DNA of 64,000 nt from Acridotheres tristis. Lineage: Eukaryota; Chordata; Aves; Passeriformes; Sturnidae. Below, in pieces: positions 24,204 to 38,519 of the stretch. Both the position numbers and the translations under genes were made by a program. The DNA is taken from positions 30,362,255-30,426,254 of the forward strand of contig CM072919.1 in NCBI GenBank assembly GCA_037013685.1. Reading direction: 5' to 3'. Position 1 is the stretch's first letter, and every line of letters starts with the position of its first letter. The notes below the pieces were generated by a model, which did no database searches, was not told the DNA's origin, and saw nothing but the letters and a program-made list of their open reading frames with translations.

Positions 24204-27200
24204 GGCATTACCTTCGTTTTGAGGAAAAATGTCAAATAGAGTGTACTATTAGGATAAGTGTGCAAATGAGCAAAAAAAGACCAATCCTTGATTTGTCTGG
24301 TTTGGTTTGGTTTAGGAAAATTAACTCAGATTTGGCAGAGGGTTATTTCAAGTCTTTTTTCAGAATTTCACATTCTCTTAGATGTGTTTGACTGCCTTAG
24401 GATGGGCTTCTGGTGTCAGTTAACATTTTTTTATCACAGATAAAGAGAGTTAAGTCATAGTTAATTGTGCTTAAACATCTTAGAAGATAAAGAGTGTAGA
24501 AATTCAATTCTTCCTCCACATCTTTCACAGATAACATTCAGTGTAATTCCTGGAAGAAAAACTATCCTAGAGACCACAAGGACATCTGGCTAGAGGTGTG
24601 TGGTAGCTCACCTGCCTCCTGGCCTGTGTGCTGAGAGGAGACAACTGAAGACCAGCCTTACCTTGCAAAGAAACGTAAAATTATACAGCATCTGTACTTC
24701 ACACCAGACGATACTGGAGACTGGCAAGTCAACATTCATTTGAAGTTTGAGACAGGAATTTGATTTCCAAAAATACTCAAAATGACAGAAAACTTTATCA
24801 AATTGTTGAAAGCTCTCCTGCACAGAGACAGCTAAATACGAAAAGAGGTCTCAGCAGTCTCTCATACATGTAGAGGTTTTATTTGATCCAGTAGTCCGGA
24901 CCTCTCATGCCTGAAGGTGCAGGCTAAGTGGAGACTTGTGATTTAGGTTTTCAGGCTGACCAAAGTTGAATTACCATTGCAATTTTCATCTAAACATTAG
25001 ATACCTTCATTCCAGGCTTTGGAGTTGGCTCATGATGCGTTTTACATCATTATCTGTTAATTTATTTCAAAGAAGGACCTGACCTCAACTTGTCACAGAG
25101 AATCTGACAAACAGCAAACTCAGCACAGGAGATTACGGTGGGCACCATTATTGTCTGCTTTCACTGTCACACAGCTTTGCAAGTGACTTCGAGTAGAAAG
25201 TTTGTCACATAAATGGTGGGGGTATCACTGCTCATCATTTTTTATAAAAGTTGAAGAAAACTGTTTTTTATGTATAATAACAATGTAAAAAGACAGAAAT
25301 TGAAAATGAAATAGAGGAAAAGTTGGGAGGAAAGCAAAATCTGGGCTAGAATTCATAAGATGAGCAGATGAATACTTTGTGCCCTGCAACACCCAAGGGC
25401 TTGTGGTAGCACAAGAGAGTTGGGGAATCAACTGCAGCACCGTGAAGTGTGATCACTCATCACTGTCCACACTGATGGACAAAGTAGAAATACATTAGCA
25501 GCTGATAGGTCACTTGGAAAAAATTACCAATAATCCTCTGTTTTGGACATTTGAATGTACAAATAGAAATTTGTCATGAATGAATTCAATTAAAATTAAC
25601 ATTAAATTTGTTTATTGATTAAAGTTATTTTTCATGTACCTTGGAGAGTGGAAAAGAAAATTGCCTAGGATCCAGATAAATTTGCAACCATATAAAGTGG
25701 AAAGGCTGTGTGTGTGCCTGTTTCTAAATTCCACAGGAATTTCTCATTCCTAAATCTTTGCTGCCAGTACTAGTGGTATCTTTATAGTAGTGTACTTGCA
25801 AAACTATTATGCTAAGAACATACAGTTCATAATGCAATTAGTTTTTGTTATTAGAGATTTTCCTGAAAGTATATACAAAGAGAAAGTATGAGCATTAAAA
25901 AATATGCATTAAAACTATTAAGACATTGTTATTAAACAACAGTGAGTGAATATGGTTCTTTAAACAATTGTTAAGTGTCAGAGATATGTTTGAATTTTTC
26001 TTAATGATTTACTAATCTCTCCTAGGGTTTGGAAATCCCTTTTTTCTTTCCTCTGGCATTACCCCACATACAGACACTGAATTTCAATTAAACCATTTTT
26101 CTTCTTACCTGGCTAAAGTTTAATGAGTAAATAATGTGAGGGTTTTTCTGCTATATAAGGTTTGATAAGGCCCTCAAATAATTTGTAAATCTTGATATAA
26201 TTCTTCCTTAAAAAGTTGGATCAAATTAATGATAATATTAATGAAATGTGTATGTGCATATATTAAAAAAGTAGCCATTTCCTTAAATGAAAAAGATGCA
26301 GGGTGGGGATGAGTGAAATAAATGAATGAAAGACAATGGTTTAGATATTTAACAGATAAGACCAAGCATTAAAACTGTGGATCAAAGAGATCAAAGCAAG
26401 GTCAACTATGTGCTGAGGTAAATTGACTGAATACTGCAGTGGATAAAGACTTCTATATCTATATTCCCACTATTTAAAAAGTCTTGAAAATTGCATTGTT
26501 AACAAAAGTTTTGTGGTTTCTGAGGTCTTGCAGTATGTAATTATTATTTCAGTGTTCCACTGGTCCATTCTAATTTAAGCCTGTAGATTCTAAGGTACCT
26601 TAAGTTAGGAGCTTTTTAAAAAAAAAGACTTAAGGAAACTTCTAAGGATTTGATATGAGGTATGAAATTCAAACAAGCTCAAAGAGCAAAATTAAGTCTA
26701 TGTGTGTTACCTTCAAGTATGTCTTTATGTACGTAGTATATGACAATTGGTGGCTATTGAGGTGTTTAAATGTCAACAGTCACCACTGGGTATCCAAGAA
26801 TATTTTGAGCAGAAAGGATTTAAATAGATTTACTTTGAAAACAGTAGCTACCACTCCTGCTGTTCATCAAAAACTAGTCTAGATTCACCTTTGTGAGCAG
26901 CTTGTGTTTCCAATTGTGAAGGCTGCCACATGGATAAGAAGGAAAGAACTGAAACTCCCTCACATGAAACCCCTAGTGCTGCACAGCTGGAAAAGTGAAT
27001 TAGGGCATTTGTTCTTCCTGTTCTTTTCTGTTTTTCTAATAAAGACTAATCCGACAGAGATCAGTGTGTTCTGTGACCTGTGTTTAACCTTCCTCTTGTG
27101 AACTGGACAGAAAACACAACAAGGAAAGTAACAGATGTGAATAAGGTGGCTATGAAAAAGGGGGCTTAGAGAAACAATTTGGAATCCTGTATTTTCTAAA

Positions 27201-28075
27201 GTAGAGGAAAAAATAATATGATTAGATAGTGTGAGTAACTTAAAACCTTGACTGGAAATATTTCTCGAGTTTTTCTATTTATACCACCAAGAAAATGTGA
27301 TTATGTAGGTTCTCATTGAAACAATTTCCATGGATTTTTAATAGCTTTTTTATTATTATTATTTGTGCTTCTGTGTTAGTATTTATCTTCCTAAACTCCC
27401 TTAAGAAGGCTCTTCTGGCTGCCTCATTTCCAGTTTTCAGCACTGTGCTATATTTTGCACTTACAAATTTTGCCTGCCTACTTTTCCCGAGTTCTCTTTA
27501 AAAGAAGTCTAATTTTTATGGTTTTAATTAGTTTGACTAATTCAACTTCTTTTTTTTTTTTTTTAATGAAGTCACTAGATATCTGCATGTTAGGCCACTT
27601 TGTATTAATAGACATGATTTAGAAAGACCATAAAGATAGTAGCTTCTGCTTCTTTATGCATATAATATTGTTTTATATAATATTCCAAAAATCACCCAAC
27701 TCTACTGAGTGAAATCACTAAATACATTTCAAATGTACGATGCAAGGAACTATAAAGTAATAAATGGGTATGACTTTCTCAGAAAGTCAGGGAAAATTCT
27801 CTTTCAACAGGAACAAGCCGCAAGAAATAAGTATGGCAGGGTACCAGTTACTTTACAACTCCACATTCAAAAAAGATTGAAGTTAGAACACAGCAAATGC
27901 TGTGCTCTCCCCAAAGAAGGAATAAAAAGAACTTTCTGCATTTTTCCTGTCTGACAAAGTTTTGATTCCTATAATTAAAACTAAATACAGGTTAAATCTG
28001 GAGAGTTGTCAGCTGGCTAATTAGGGTACTTAAAGAAATATCTTCTCAGTTTGCATTTTTTTCTCCATATATATC
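24204..28075. other. No recognised feature
   Basis: About 3.9 kb of AT-rich DNA with a T run at 27549-27564. No recognisable transposon, exon or RNA gene; the longest frame is about 81 codons. Confidence 0.55.
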
Positions 28076-28960
28076 AAACTATAGAATAGAATCTTTTATA
28101 CTAGAAAAAACCTCATTTAGCCCAATAAGTCCTGTTGGTCAAGTCCTCCACTGAACTGTGTCCCTAAGCACCATGCCTACACATCTTTTAAAGACTTTCA
28201 GGGATGATGACTCAACCACAGCCCTGGACAGACTGCCCCAGTTCTTGACAACCCTTTAGGTGAGGAATTTTTTTCAGTGTGCAATCTGAACCTTGTCCAA
28301 TCTCTTGTTATTTGGAAAGAGAGACTGACACCCATCTAACCACAACCTCCTTTCAGGTAGTTGTAGCTATCAATGAGATCTCCTCAGCCTTCTTTCCTAG
28401 AATAACCCCAGCTCCTTCAGCTGCTTATCACAAGAATTCTGGTCTAGACACTTTATCATCTCTTTAGCCCTTCTCTGGACAAGCTCCAGCACCTCAACTT
28501 CTTTCTTGTCATGAGAGGCCCAGAACAGGATACAGAACTCGAGATGTGATCTCACCAGTGCCCAGTACAGAGGGACAATCCCTGCCCTGGTCCTGCTGAT
28601 ACAGGCCAGGATGCCATCAGCCTTCTTGGCCACTTGGGCACAGCCTGGCTCATGTTGAGTCCTGTCCCCAGGTCCTTTTCCACTGTGCAGCTTTGCAGCC
28701 TTTCTGCCCCAGCTTGTGTCTGTGCACAGGGTTGTTGTGACCCAAGGGCAGGACCTGACCCTTGGCATTATTGAACCTCGCGCCTTTGACCTTGGCCCAT
28801 CATTCCAGTCTGTCCAGATCCCTCTGCAGAGCCTTCTGCCCTCCAGCAGGTCAGCACTCCCAACCAACCTAGTACTATCCCTGAACTTACTGAGGATGCA
28901 CTGTATTCCTTCATCCAGATGAAAGATATTAAACAGAATAGATAACGAAGTTGGTAACAG
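28076..28960 (-). mobile_element. CR1 LINE, 5'-truncated, about 0.9 kb
   Basis: The plus strand begins with ATAGAATAGAAT, the reverse complement of the CR1 terminal repeats, so the 3' end is at the left and the element is on the minus strand. It contains the CR1 3' untranslated region (28076 to about 28395) and the end of ORF2. A 188-codon minus frame (28397-28963) contains, near its C-terminus, LVRSHLEFC and LELVQRRAKEMI, matching the conserved C-terminal block of CR1 ORF2 (the RT-domain tail). Upstream of that block, LLEGRRLCRGIWTDW is CR1-derived but appears to be read partly in the wrong frame, so the coding region is broken. It ends at KELGLF followed by a stop inside the normally coding segment. 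The element has no endonuclease or catalytic RT and cannot move by itself. Confidence 0.85.
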
Positions 28961-31812
28961 CAAACAAATTAAATGATTCTGAACTTACTAGCAGATGAAA
29001 AATCCAACCTCACAGTGAAAAACTGAGTTCATCATCAATGGACACAAATTGTAATTGTTGTGTATTTTCCCATAAGATTAATTCTATTTGAAAAACAGAC
29101 ACTGACTTCTAATATTCATATTCTTTACAATGCTTTGATACTCAGACTGTAAAATATTTGCTCATCAGTTTACATGATACATCCAGATTTTCTTCTTGAA
29201 TCTTCTGGGATTAAAGTTTATAGTCTAATTGCAGTATTTTATGAAGACAATAATATTTGTCTTAGTGATTTTTAAAATATGTTTTTTATTAAATGTGGTT
29301 TATTTGTTTTTTTTTAATTGCAAATTATTATTTTTTTTTTAAGTTTTGGTTGTTTGCTGTTCGGGGTTTTTATCCACAAGAGAAACAGTACTGAAATAGG
29401 TTCATTATCATGAACAAAATCTCAGGATAAAGGTTAGAAAATCTAAGATGGAATAATTTAAAATCAGAATAGGATGAGGGAATTCCCATAAGCACTCAAT
29501 TGAATAAAATATTTCAGTGTCTTATCTTCTTATTACATCTTCAGATTGCTAGAGGATAAAACCATCTATCTTGCTATGGACATACTGCTTTTCATATATG
29601 GACATAGGGGTACCAGCATTACTAAACACAACTGTATTATCTCTAATTTGACATGTTAAGGTGCTTAAAGGTCCATTAAGCACATAATTTTTCCCAAACT
29701 CTTAAAGAGACCAATAATTATCATATCCTCTAGTAAAGAAGAAGAGTAGAGGAGAGGACGGAGGGAAGAAATGTGTTGGTATTCTACTAAGCAACCATTT
29801 AGCAATTACATTCAACTCTGAACATATTATATTCCCATTGTTGAAGGTTCATTAATTCATGTCAGTGTGAAGCACCAAGGTTTGTGAGTCTGGACACACT
29901 TTTTTTTCTCTATGTCCCCAAAAATAACCTTCAAAGAACTCACAGTCTGCAAATAATGACAACTTCTACTTCATGTAGAGAGTAGGCAATTAAACAAATT
30001 TCTTGAAAGTTTATAGTCATAGCTATGTAGGAATGTTGTCATTTTTAAATACTGAGAAACAAAAGAGACCTAGAGTTAAATTAATCTACTTAATATATAG
30101 CTCCTACAATTTCTTTTGGTTTCATTTCAGTAGCACATGTAGTTATTAATAATAAGGAATGACATAATTATGGCTTCTCTTACAAAACGTAATTTAGCAG
30201 TCAGACTTTTGGCATGGTACATTTCATTTTTATATTTAACGTGAACAGAACCAATATATGTAAACTGTAAACATTTACTGCATAAAATTTTCTTTCACTA
30301 AATTAATTGCTCTGAAATGCTTTATATTTTTTCACAGCTTTCAAAATCTCTAAAAATAAGCACTTTAATGAAATACATGCTATCTCTGTCTTCTCTATTT
30401 GTACAGTAAAACTGAAATTATTACGAATGTTTCACAATTCTTTTCTATGAAATAAATATTTCTGTGAAGTGAATGATGTGTCTTTTACTATAGAACCACT
30501 ATCCCTTAATTAGACTTAAAACCAAGTTTCTAAGCAGATGTTACAATGAGACAAAGGACTGGCCTGCAAAGATGGGTGGAAATTTTTCAGATAAATCTAC
30601 AGTTTCCATGGCACACCTCAACAGTTTCTTTTCGAAATATTTGAGGCTTCTATAATGTTGCTAAACTGCATATATCAATTACAAACCTGAATTTAACACA
30701 GAGGATTAATCAAAATCTCTTTCTTATCAGATGAGATTTCATCTAGTATGAATTCTTTGTAACATATATTGGGTTGACCATCGTATGTGAATTTTTTTCC
30801 TTCCTCATATTTAAAGGCTACACCAAATAATTTTGGATTTTCTTCTCTTATTAGTCACTGATGTGTGCTTTTGCAAACTCTATTTCCCAGATTTTCTCAA
30901 AAAAAGAAATTAGATTTAATTTTATATTTAAGTATGGGTGTGATAAGAAAGAATTTAGAATGAAAAGTAGGATTTAACATTATGACAAGATATCTTGTAC
31001 TTCTCCTCTTACATCTAATATTCATGGACCTGGTTCCTTCCAATTGTTTTTAGATTATGTACCTGATATGAAGAAGGAGCCATTATACTTTGTTTTCAAA
31101 TGGCAGAAATGAACCATATCTTCTCCCTCTCCTTTCCTCTGTGATGGCCCAAAGAGATACTAGAAGGATCATCACACAGAAGTATCTTGCTCTTTATTTC
31201 TTTTCTACTCTGGTAAAGTAGCTCTTTTAACTGCCTTTAATATAGAAAATTCCAAGGATCAAAATCCTTGCCTTACCACATGGAATTTAATATAATAGTC
31301 TGGGGTTTTTAAATCCCCTTGTTTTAGTTAATTTGTTACTTAAGATTAGCTTAAATTTACAATAGATTTTACCTGTAGATTCATCTCCCTTCAATCAAAG
31401 TAATTATCACCCCCATAAAAAGAGACCTATGTGGGAAATAAATGCACTCAGTTACTGCAGGAGATAGTCCTTTTGTATTATTGATAAAAAATAGAAAGAA
31501 ATCTGTTCAGAGAGGATACTTGTTTGACAATTCTGCACAAAATAATTACTGCTCCAATATTTATACCTGTCTCTCCTTGTGTGTGATTTAATGACTCATT
31601 TAACACGTTCATAATTCCCTAGGTAATGCTAGAAATCTGTTTCATAAATAAGCCTTAATTTTTAATTATTATTTAAACTGTAGAACACAAGATGCCTTTG
31701 CTTATCTGAGGTTGCTTTGTTCAGATTGACTACATGTAAAGTGGAAAAGTTACAATTGAGAGGAATAGTAATGAATCTTTGGTCTAAAACCAGCTGGTGA
31801 ATAAGCTAAGGC
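28961..31812. other. No recognised feature
   Basis: About 2.9 kb of very AT-rich DNA without frames of note. No repeat family recognised. Confidence 0.55.
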
Positions 31813-31886
31813 TAAGGTTATTTAATAGAAATTGTTTAGACTCACAGGTTAAGGTTATTTAATAGAAATTGCTTAGACTCACAGTG
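31813..31886 (+). repeat. Two-copy tandem duplication, 37-bp unit
   Basis: TAAGGTTATTTAATAGAAAT begins each copy; the second copy starts at 31850. The copies differ by one base (TTGTTTAG against TTGCTTAG) before diverging at the right edge. Near-identity suggests a recent local duplication by replication slippage. Confidence 0.9.
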
Positions 31887-32177
31887 GAATTAGAAATTAC
31901 AATGACCCTGAAAAATTACACTTTATTCCATTTTCCTTGGGTAACACATATGACTCCCAAAAAACATTTATTAGAGAAAGACAGTCTAAATTGTGATTGC
32001 CTATGGCAACCACTGAGATTACTGGAGAGAACCTGTCATTGTAAACATTAGCCAGTAAATTACAAGATAATCTTCTTAATAACTTTTTCTAGTATGGAGT
32101 ATGACCAGGCATCAGGCAAAATCAAACTATAGTTGCTCCTGAAGGCAACTTCTGGACATCCATGATCTAATACCTCA

Positions 32178-32235
32178 CTGAAAGCTGTGTCAGCTGAGAT
32201 CTGGCTGCCCAGGGCCTTGTCCAATCTAGTTTTTA
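32178..32235 (-). mobile_element. Small CR1-like fragment
   Basis: CAGCTGAGATCTGGCTGCCC followed by AGGGCCTTGTCCAATCTAG resembles the reverse complement of a CR1 3'-region segment. It is short and has no terminal repeats, so the call is tentative. Confidence 0.4.
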
Positions 32236-32479
32236 CTCCTAATATATTATCAAAATAAATTATAGTATTATCAAGATCAAAATCTCCACTGACGTATTTA
32301 GTCTCTGTTGCATTTTATTATGGCACTGCAAAAATCCAAGGAAATGTATAAATATCTGATGAAATATACTCCACCAGGGACCATTTATGGGTACATTACA
32401 TTGAAGTGCAGGAGTTACACCAGGATGAGCATATCAATGTCATTATAACTGAATGATATTCAATCTTTCTGAATATTAT

Positions 32480-33144
32480 ATCTACTGCAGGTGGAAAAAT
32501 GTTTCTTAGACTAAGTGCCAGAATACAACAGAGGCACATTCTGTTTTATGCTTGATGTACAGTTGTGTTTTATAGTCAAGAAGGCAGAGTTCCAGAACAG
32601 TGCAGGTATTCGACAGCTTAAAAAATTTCCTGCTTGTGCCAGGCTAAGGAGTAGAGTGGCTGTATATGAGGCTGTGCCTGGAAACAAAACAGAAAAAATG
32701 ATGAAAAATGCAGTGATGAGAACCAAGTCTTCTCAGTGTGGGAAAGACTGAGGATGATTGTTTCAAGATTTTATAGAGATCTCTGGCAATTGGAAAAGAA
32801 GGGCAAAAACATGGAACCAAAACCAAAACATGCAGAGACTTCACATACACACGTGGAGCCTATGGTAATAAACAAACCTTGCCACTCTAGATGTGCGGCT
32901 ATCAAGAAACTTCAGGGGGAGGAGCCGTCTGTGCTGTGCCTGTTTTATGTGAGTGCTGTACCTGTGTGCTGCTGAAGGCTTGCCATGCCCATGCTGGTCA
33001 GCCTCTGTGCATCTCTCCAGGGCTGGGCTGCACCTGTGAATCCACACAGAAAAGGGGCAGCCGTGTCTCACAGCTGGAGTGAGGGGTTACCCAGGTTGGA
33101 GTGCCTGGTAAAGGTGGCCATGCTTCTGACATCCCTTAGCTCTC
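32480..33144 (+). repeat. GC-richer island, possible LTR-like repeat of unknown family
   Basis: A GC-richer patch within AT-rich flanks. It has a TATA-like TTTTATAGAG near 32771 and an AATAAA near 32867 followed by a CTCTAGATGTGCGGC and AGGGGGAGGAGCCGTC segment, an order compatible with a plus-strand LTR. I do not recognise the family, found no target-site duplication and cannot fix the ends. Overlapping short frames on both strands reflect the base composition only. Confidence 0.25.
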
Positions 33145-36100
33145 TAGATATTGAACTACTATTGAAAAATGGCTTTTAAATTAGTGCTGTCCTTTAACTT
33201 GATCCTTTTAAAATCAAGATGAAAAGCTAAAGAAAAGTGAAGTCAGTTACTTACTTCTATAAAAACATTTACATTGTTTCTTCTTTTGTCTTACTGAACT
33301 TTGTCAATAATAATGCTCATTGACCAAGTTTTTTTTTTTATTCAAATCAATGTATGTCTGTTATTAATACATTGTTACTGATGGTAGTAATCTGAGCACA
33401 TATTTTCTAGTGAAAATATCACCTTTAAAATGGACACTGCTTTTCTCAACATTAGTAGGGAGTTATGAGGTGAATCATAGTGAATGTGTCTTTGATGATG
33501 ATTTATCTTCTTATCTTGCTTTAGAAGTGAATAAATATAAACATCAGAAATATTCAGTTCCTGCATTCCCACCTTGCTTTTGAAAAATATATCTACTATA
33601 AATTTTGCTTTCATGTTCCACTTTTGTTTATTTATCAACCTATCTGCTATTCTTCACAATCTGATACCTACTGAGTGGCATGATGCCTCTCAGGGTTTCC
33701 TTTGCTTTTTCTTGTTTTTATTACTATTTACTTTGTCTACTAATTTTAAACTTAGACCTCTGTGTGTTGTCATACAAAATGTTGGTTTTCATTTTTAAAA
33801 GGACTTTGTGTCCTATCACACCTGATCTGAAAGAATTCTCCTGTCAAAAAGACCATCTGTTCCTTGGGAAAAACAGTTTCAAAACAGTTTACTGTGTAAA
33901 AATAGCTTCCTTTTTTATCAAAGATTTTCATTATTTAATTTGCCTAAGTGCGAGAAGGTTCAAGTCTGTGTTTTATATGAGAGAGAGGTTTTGTCCTAGA
34001 TATGTGGAGCCTATAATTACTGTAAAACTCTTAAACAACCACATGGAAAGCTGAAGTGAAACATAACAGTATAGTTTTGGGGTTTTTTGTTTTGTTTTCT
34101 GATGCCTTTTGGGAAATTAGATTAATAAGAATTCAAATATCTTTCTATGTGCTTGCGTATATGTGCATATATGTGTTTCATTGTGGTTTCTTGTTTGCAA
34201 CTCTATATATGATACTCTTTTGCCTTGCCTTGCCTCACCATTCACTTCCTCCCCCTTTCCCTTTTCTCCTTTCCTTTTCCACTTTCCCCTTTCTCATTTC
34301 TCCTTTCTCTTTTCCTTGATTCTGCTGGAGCACCTGACAACTGAGATGAGGTGTTCTTTTTTCCCTTCGGTATGTTAAGTTCATGATGCTAACAATCAGC
34401 AACCTGTCTTTTAAGTTATTTAAAAAATATTTTAAAAATAGATACACTTGTTCAAAAAATTCCCTAATGGGTAACTTTTGGTAGAGGAAAAGCTCAAGTT
34501 ATAGAAAAAAGCCATCACTAAACTAGTTTTGTTGTTATTGTTTTTGAAAGGAAGGTAATGAAATGAAGACAGATCTTCAGAGAATATTCATTAATTTCAA
34601 TGTGATTCTCTAGGAAAAAGGTATCCACATATCCCTCAATACCTATTTGGTTTGTGGCTGAGAAGAAGAAAGAAAATAATAATGCAAGCTGAAAGTATTT
34701 TTTTTCGTATTGCAACAAAAATATCAGTGAAAATAGAACAAAAGTAAGAGCATTTTTTCAGAGAAAATTATTTATATATTTGAATGACTCTACATAAAAG
34801 TCATAGCAGTCATCAATGACTGGAATTAAATGCTACCTGAAGTAGAAGTGTTTTAATTATGATGCCATAAAATTTCTGTTCACAAATTACACAAAAGGAA
34901 TACTGAAGAAAGAATTCTAAAAGCTTTAAAGAATACATATAAACATACATGAAATAGAAATTGTGTATATATATATATATAAATCTACCTTTTAAATGCT
35001 TTATAAATTTCAGCTAAAGAGTATGGCTTTGTTTTTAAACAGAGGTCAAAATTTTAAAAACTCAAACCCTTAAGACATCCTATGAGAGTAAGTTGCTTCC
35101 TGCAGGTGTTCTTGGAAGATCTGATCATACCTAAGGAATGGATAGAGGGCCACAGTGTAGACTTTGCAATGGCATTTCATACTTTGAAGAACACATACAT
35201 GTCTGCAAGTGATATATGTTATTTGACTTCAAATCTGCTCAGATGTTGGTAGACCCTGATGGGGCTAAACCAGATCTCCAGAGTTGTTCCCCAAAAGGCA
35301 TCCATCATGGAGGCACTGGATTAGGCTAGGAAGAAGAAGGCAGAACAGGGATGCTTATCAGGCTATTGTATGACCAGTTGTTACTAGATCAGATCCATGG
35401 CAAGGCAGGGGCAAAATTCAAGCTGACGTTACTATTTCATAGTAAAGTATGCAGATAGATAGGACACTGCAAGTAAAGAATGCAACAGGCAGAAGTCAGG
35501 CCCAAATAAAGTGAGGTTGACCCAGAAATGCCAGAAACTTGTCAAACTTCACAAATCAGCAGGAAATACAGATTTTGGAAGAGGATAGGGTGAATGATTT
35601 TACTTCACATGGTAAATGCTGTGCTATGCATTTCTGTCTTAATTAAAATGTATATATATAAAAAAGTAGAATTGCTTCTGAACACCACCTTCTAAAAAAT
35701 TTGCTATTACCTAGTCTACGTTGTTTGGAAAAGCCTTTCAAGAATATTTAGCATGAAAATATTATATGAAAACAAACTATGTCATTAGACTATTGTGTTG
35801 AAAAGAGGAATATCTCAGGTTTGAAGCATTATTAGTATTGGTCCCATCATTAATAATTAGTGACTAGCCTTCTAATTAAAATTACTTGTTGTCTATATAC
35901 GTGATTTCACGCTGCTGAAATGTTTTCCAGACGACTGTAAAATAACATTTTGTGTCTGCAGTAGATCCTACCAACCTTCACGGCAGCCCTAGCTTCCCTG
36001 GGACTATTTTTTTTACCATGTGTTGTTACTAATTCAGCTAATCTTCAGGTCAGTTACTGACTCAGGGGGATGTTCTTTTTCGACATTTTATGTTAAACTG

Positions 36101-38519
36101 CATACAGTTATGTTGAGTACCCTGAGTAATATTGTGCAGGCCTTTGCTTTAACTGCTGATGAATATAGGTGAAGACAGAAGTAAATCAGAATTAAGGGAA
36201 TATAATTAAAAGGATAATAAACTTGATTGTACTTAATTAATTGCCTAACAGCTGCAGTTTTCTGTCACTTCCTCCTTTAGGAATATTACACAGAACTCTA
36301 GGGAATTAGAAACTTGCTGTATTCATAAAAGAATAAGTAAATGTAAATTTGAGATCTGTAAAGCAGAGATATTAGTTTAAAATCTTATGCCCTCATTCAA
36401 AATTAAATTACTGGAAATTTATTACCCCTCCAGTTATGCAATAGAGGTTATCACACACGGTAAGCAGTGAGAGTCCTCAGACACTATCATGCCATCTCCA
36501 GCACTCTTTTTCACATGACTTTTTTGCTAATTAATTATCAGTGTTTTTTGTGTAAAAGCATTATAAGATCACAGGGGGATGTTAGGGCTTATTATTACCT
36601 CCTAAGTGTTTTGATTATTAAGTTATGAAATATGATTTTACATTATCACTAAAGTGAATATATTTTCATTTATATACTTAGCCCTGTCACTATCTAACAC
36701 TCCTTTCTGCAATGAGAGTTTTTTTCTGGCGCTGATAATCTGGAGAAGAATATGAAAAGTTGACTTTGTAAATTCAACTTTTCTGAATTCTAGAATTGCT
36801 AAGTTATTGGGAAAAGATGCAAACTTAAAATAAAACCACTAAAATAGTTTCAGAAAGCAATAATACAAAACAAACATTAGAAAATTCTGTGGACTGCAAA
36901 CCAGTTTGCTATCAGTACCTTTGGGTCTAACTTTCTGAGGAAAAAATGTTTAGATAATTTCTACTTATTTTATGCTAAAGTGATTTTTTTGTGTTTTTTT
37001 GATAAACACACAAGAAAACTTACAATTTGGGAAGAATAAAAATAATGTTTTTATATGACCAGAAAAAAACCTAGTTTTCCTTTCACTCTTTTTCTTATCT
37101 TTTTTTAAAATATTTTCAAATCCAAATCTTTTAATTTTAAGGAAACTTATGTTTATAACTTTATGCGTAACTAAACATATCATTGAGGAATGCATAGGAC
37201 TTTACAAAATGTTTATTGTAAAATGCCCTGCTTGCTGTAAAATTAATTTTAGGTTTAGGTGTAATAAATTACTAAAATAATAGGTAATGCAGGCTACAGA
37301 TTTTATACAGTGGTATATTTTGGCTGCAAGTTTGCGGTATGGACTAAAATTGTCCAAATATAATTGCAGATTTCAAAAACGTGCATTGACATTTACTCAA
37401 ATCTTGTTGTAGTTATTCTTACTTGACAATGCAGGGCTTGATTTAGTGACAAGATTTACTGAACATAATTGTGGTGCAGTGAACTACAGCAATTTCATTA
37501 AGGGAAGACACCCTTCTGTAAAGAACAAGTATTGTGAACCTTGTGTGTATCTTATGCACATCCACATAAGCACGTTCAGTCAGTTCAGCTCTCATATATC
37601 CATATCCTACCACAATGTTTGAAAAGCAAACCAAGGGAATGTGCAAATCCCAGTTTCATTACGAGTTTGATAAAGAAAAGGGTTTGTAAAACCGATATGA
37701 GCAAAAGGGAAGTCAAGAAAGAGAATTGGAAGATCATGTTTTACTCAGAGATGTTGAGTCTGAAACATTTTACTAATTCTACTGTCCCTGTTTACTTCAC
37801 CAGCATCATGGCGTGTTCCTTCCTTCCCTTCTCCCTTTGCCCATGTACAGCAGTCACCTAATGAAAACACTTCCTCAGTTACTTAGGAGTGTTACCCAGG
37901 TGCTGATGAGACTATAGAGATGAGAAAAATATTAATTTGAAGGACCTGTTGGCTTGTTATTAATTTTGTGGGTTTGTTTTGTTTCTCCTCTTAACTACAA
38001 CACAATTTTTAGTGTGCTAGCATAATCTAATTGAAAACTTCTACATTCTGTTCTTCAAAAATTATAAATTATTTAAAATCTGTCAAGACATCAGCAAAAC
38101 CACTAAATTTGTAGAAGCAAAAAGTATTATTTTTAACTTTATTAGCCTTTAAATAGAAACCAGGATCTAGAATTTATCTCTAAGTCTCCACATGTAAGAG
38201 ATTTAAAAATCTCAATTATCTTAAACACTGCTAAAATTACTAAAGGACTTTTATTTGCAAATTATGCAAAGAAGCAATTGCTTATCTGCACCATTGATGC
38301 CCAAACTCTTCCCTTTCCTTCCTTCCCCCTCCTCTAAATATGTCTCCTGGATTCCAGGAATTTGGACTAGAGTTAAGCCACTTGACAGGAAAGTGAGATA
38401 GGTAAAGGTAGTACTATTATCTCAAAGGTGGTCCAGTTATCTTAGGTCTAAGAAAAAATAAACAAGGCTTGGGGGGAGAAAAATGTATCCATATGCCAAC
38501 TCAGCAGCTGTGTTGAAAA
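33145..38519. other. No recognised feature apart from simple repeats
   Basis: About 5.4 kb, AT-rich. It holds a pyrimidine-only tract at 34208-34325 and a short (AT)n at 34965-34980. The longest frame, about 124 codons at 33680-34054, has hydrophobic stretches but no recognisable domain. The 35.1-35.6 kb segment is a little GC-richer without a known repeat. Confidence 0.55.
34208..34325. repeat. Polypyrimidine tract, CCTTTT-like
   Basis: About 115 bases almost wholly C and T on the plus strand, built from irregular CCTTTTC, CTCCTTTC and TCATTTCTCC units. Long purine/pyrimidine asymmetry is known to permit triplex structure; whether it does so here is untested. Confidence 0.75.

Noticed and set aside
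28716..28922. Plus-strand 68-codon frame
   Set aside because: Antisense shadow of the minus-strand CR1.
33680..34054. Plus-strand 124-codon frame with hydrophobic stretches
   Set aside because: No recognisable domain, length within chance for this composition and frame count, and no splice or promoter context.
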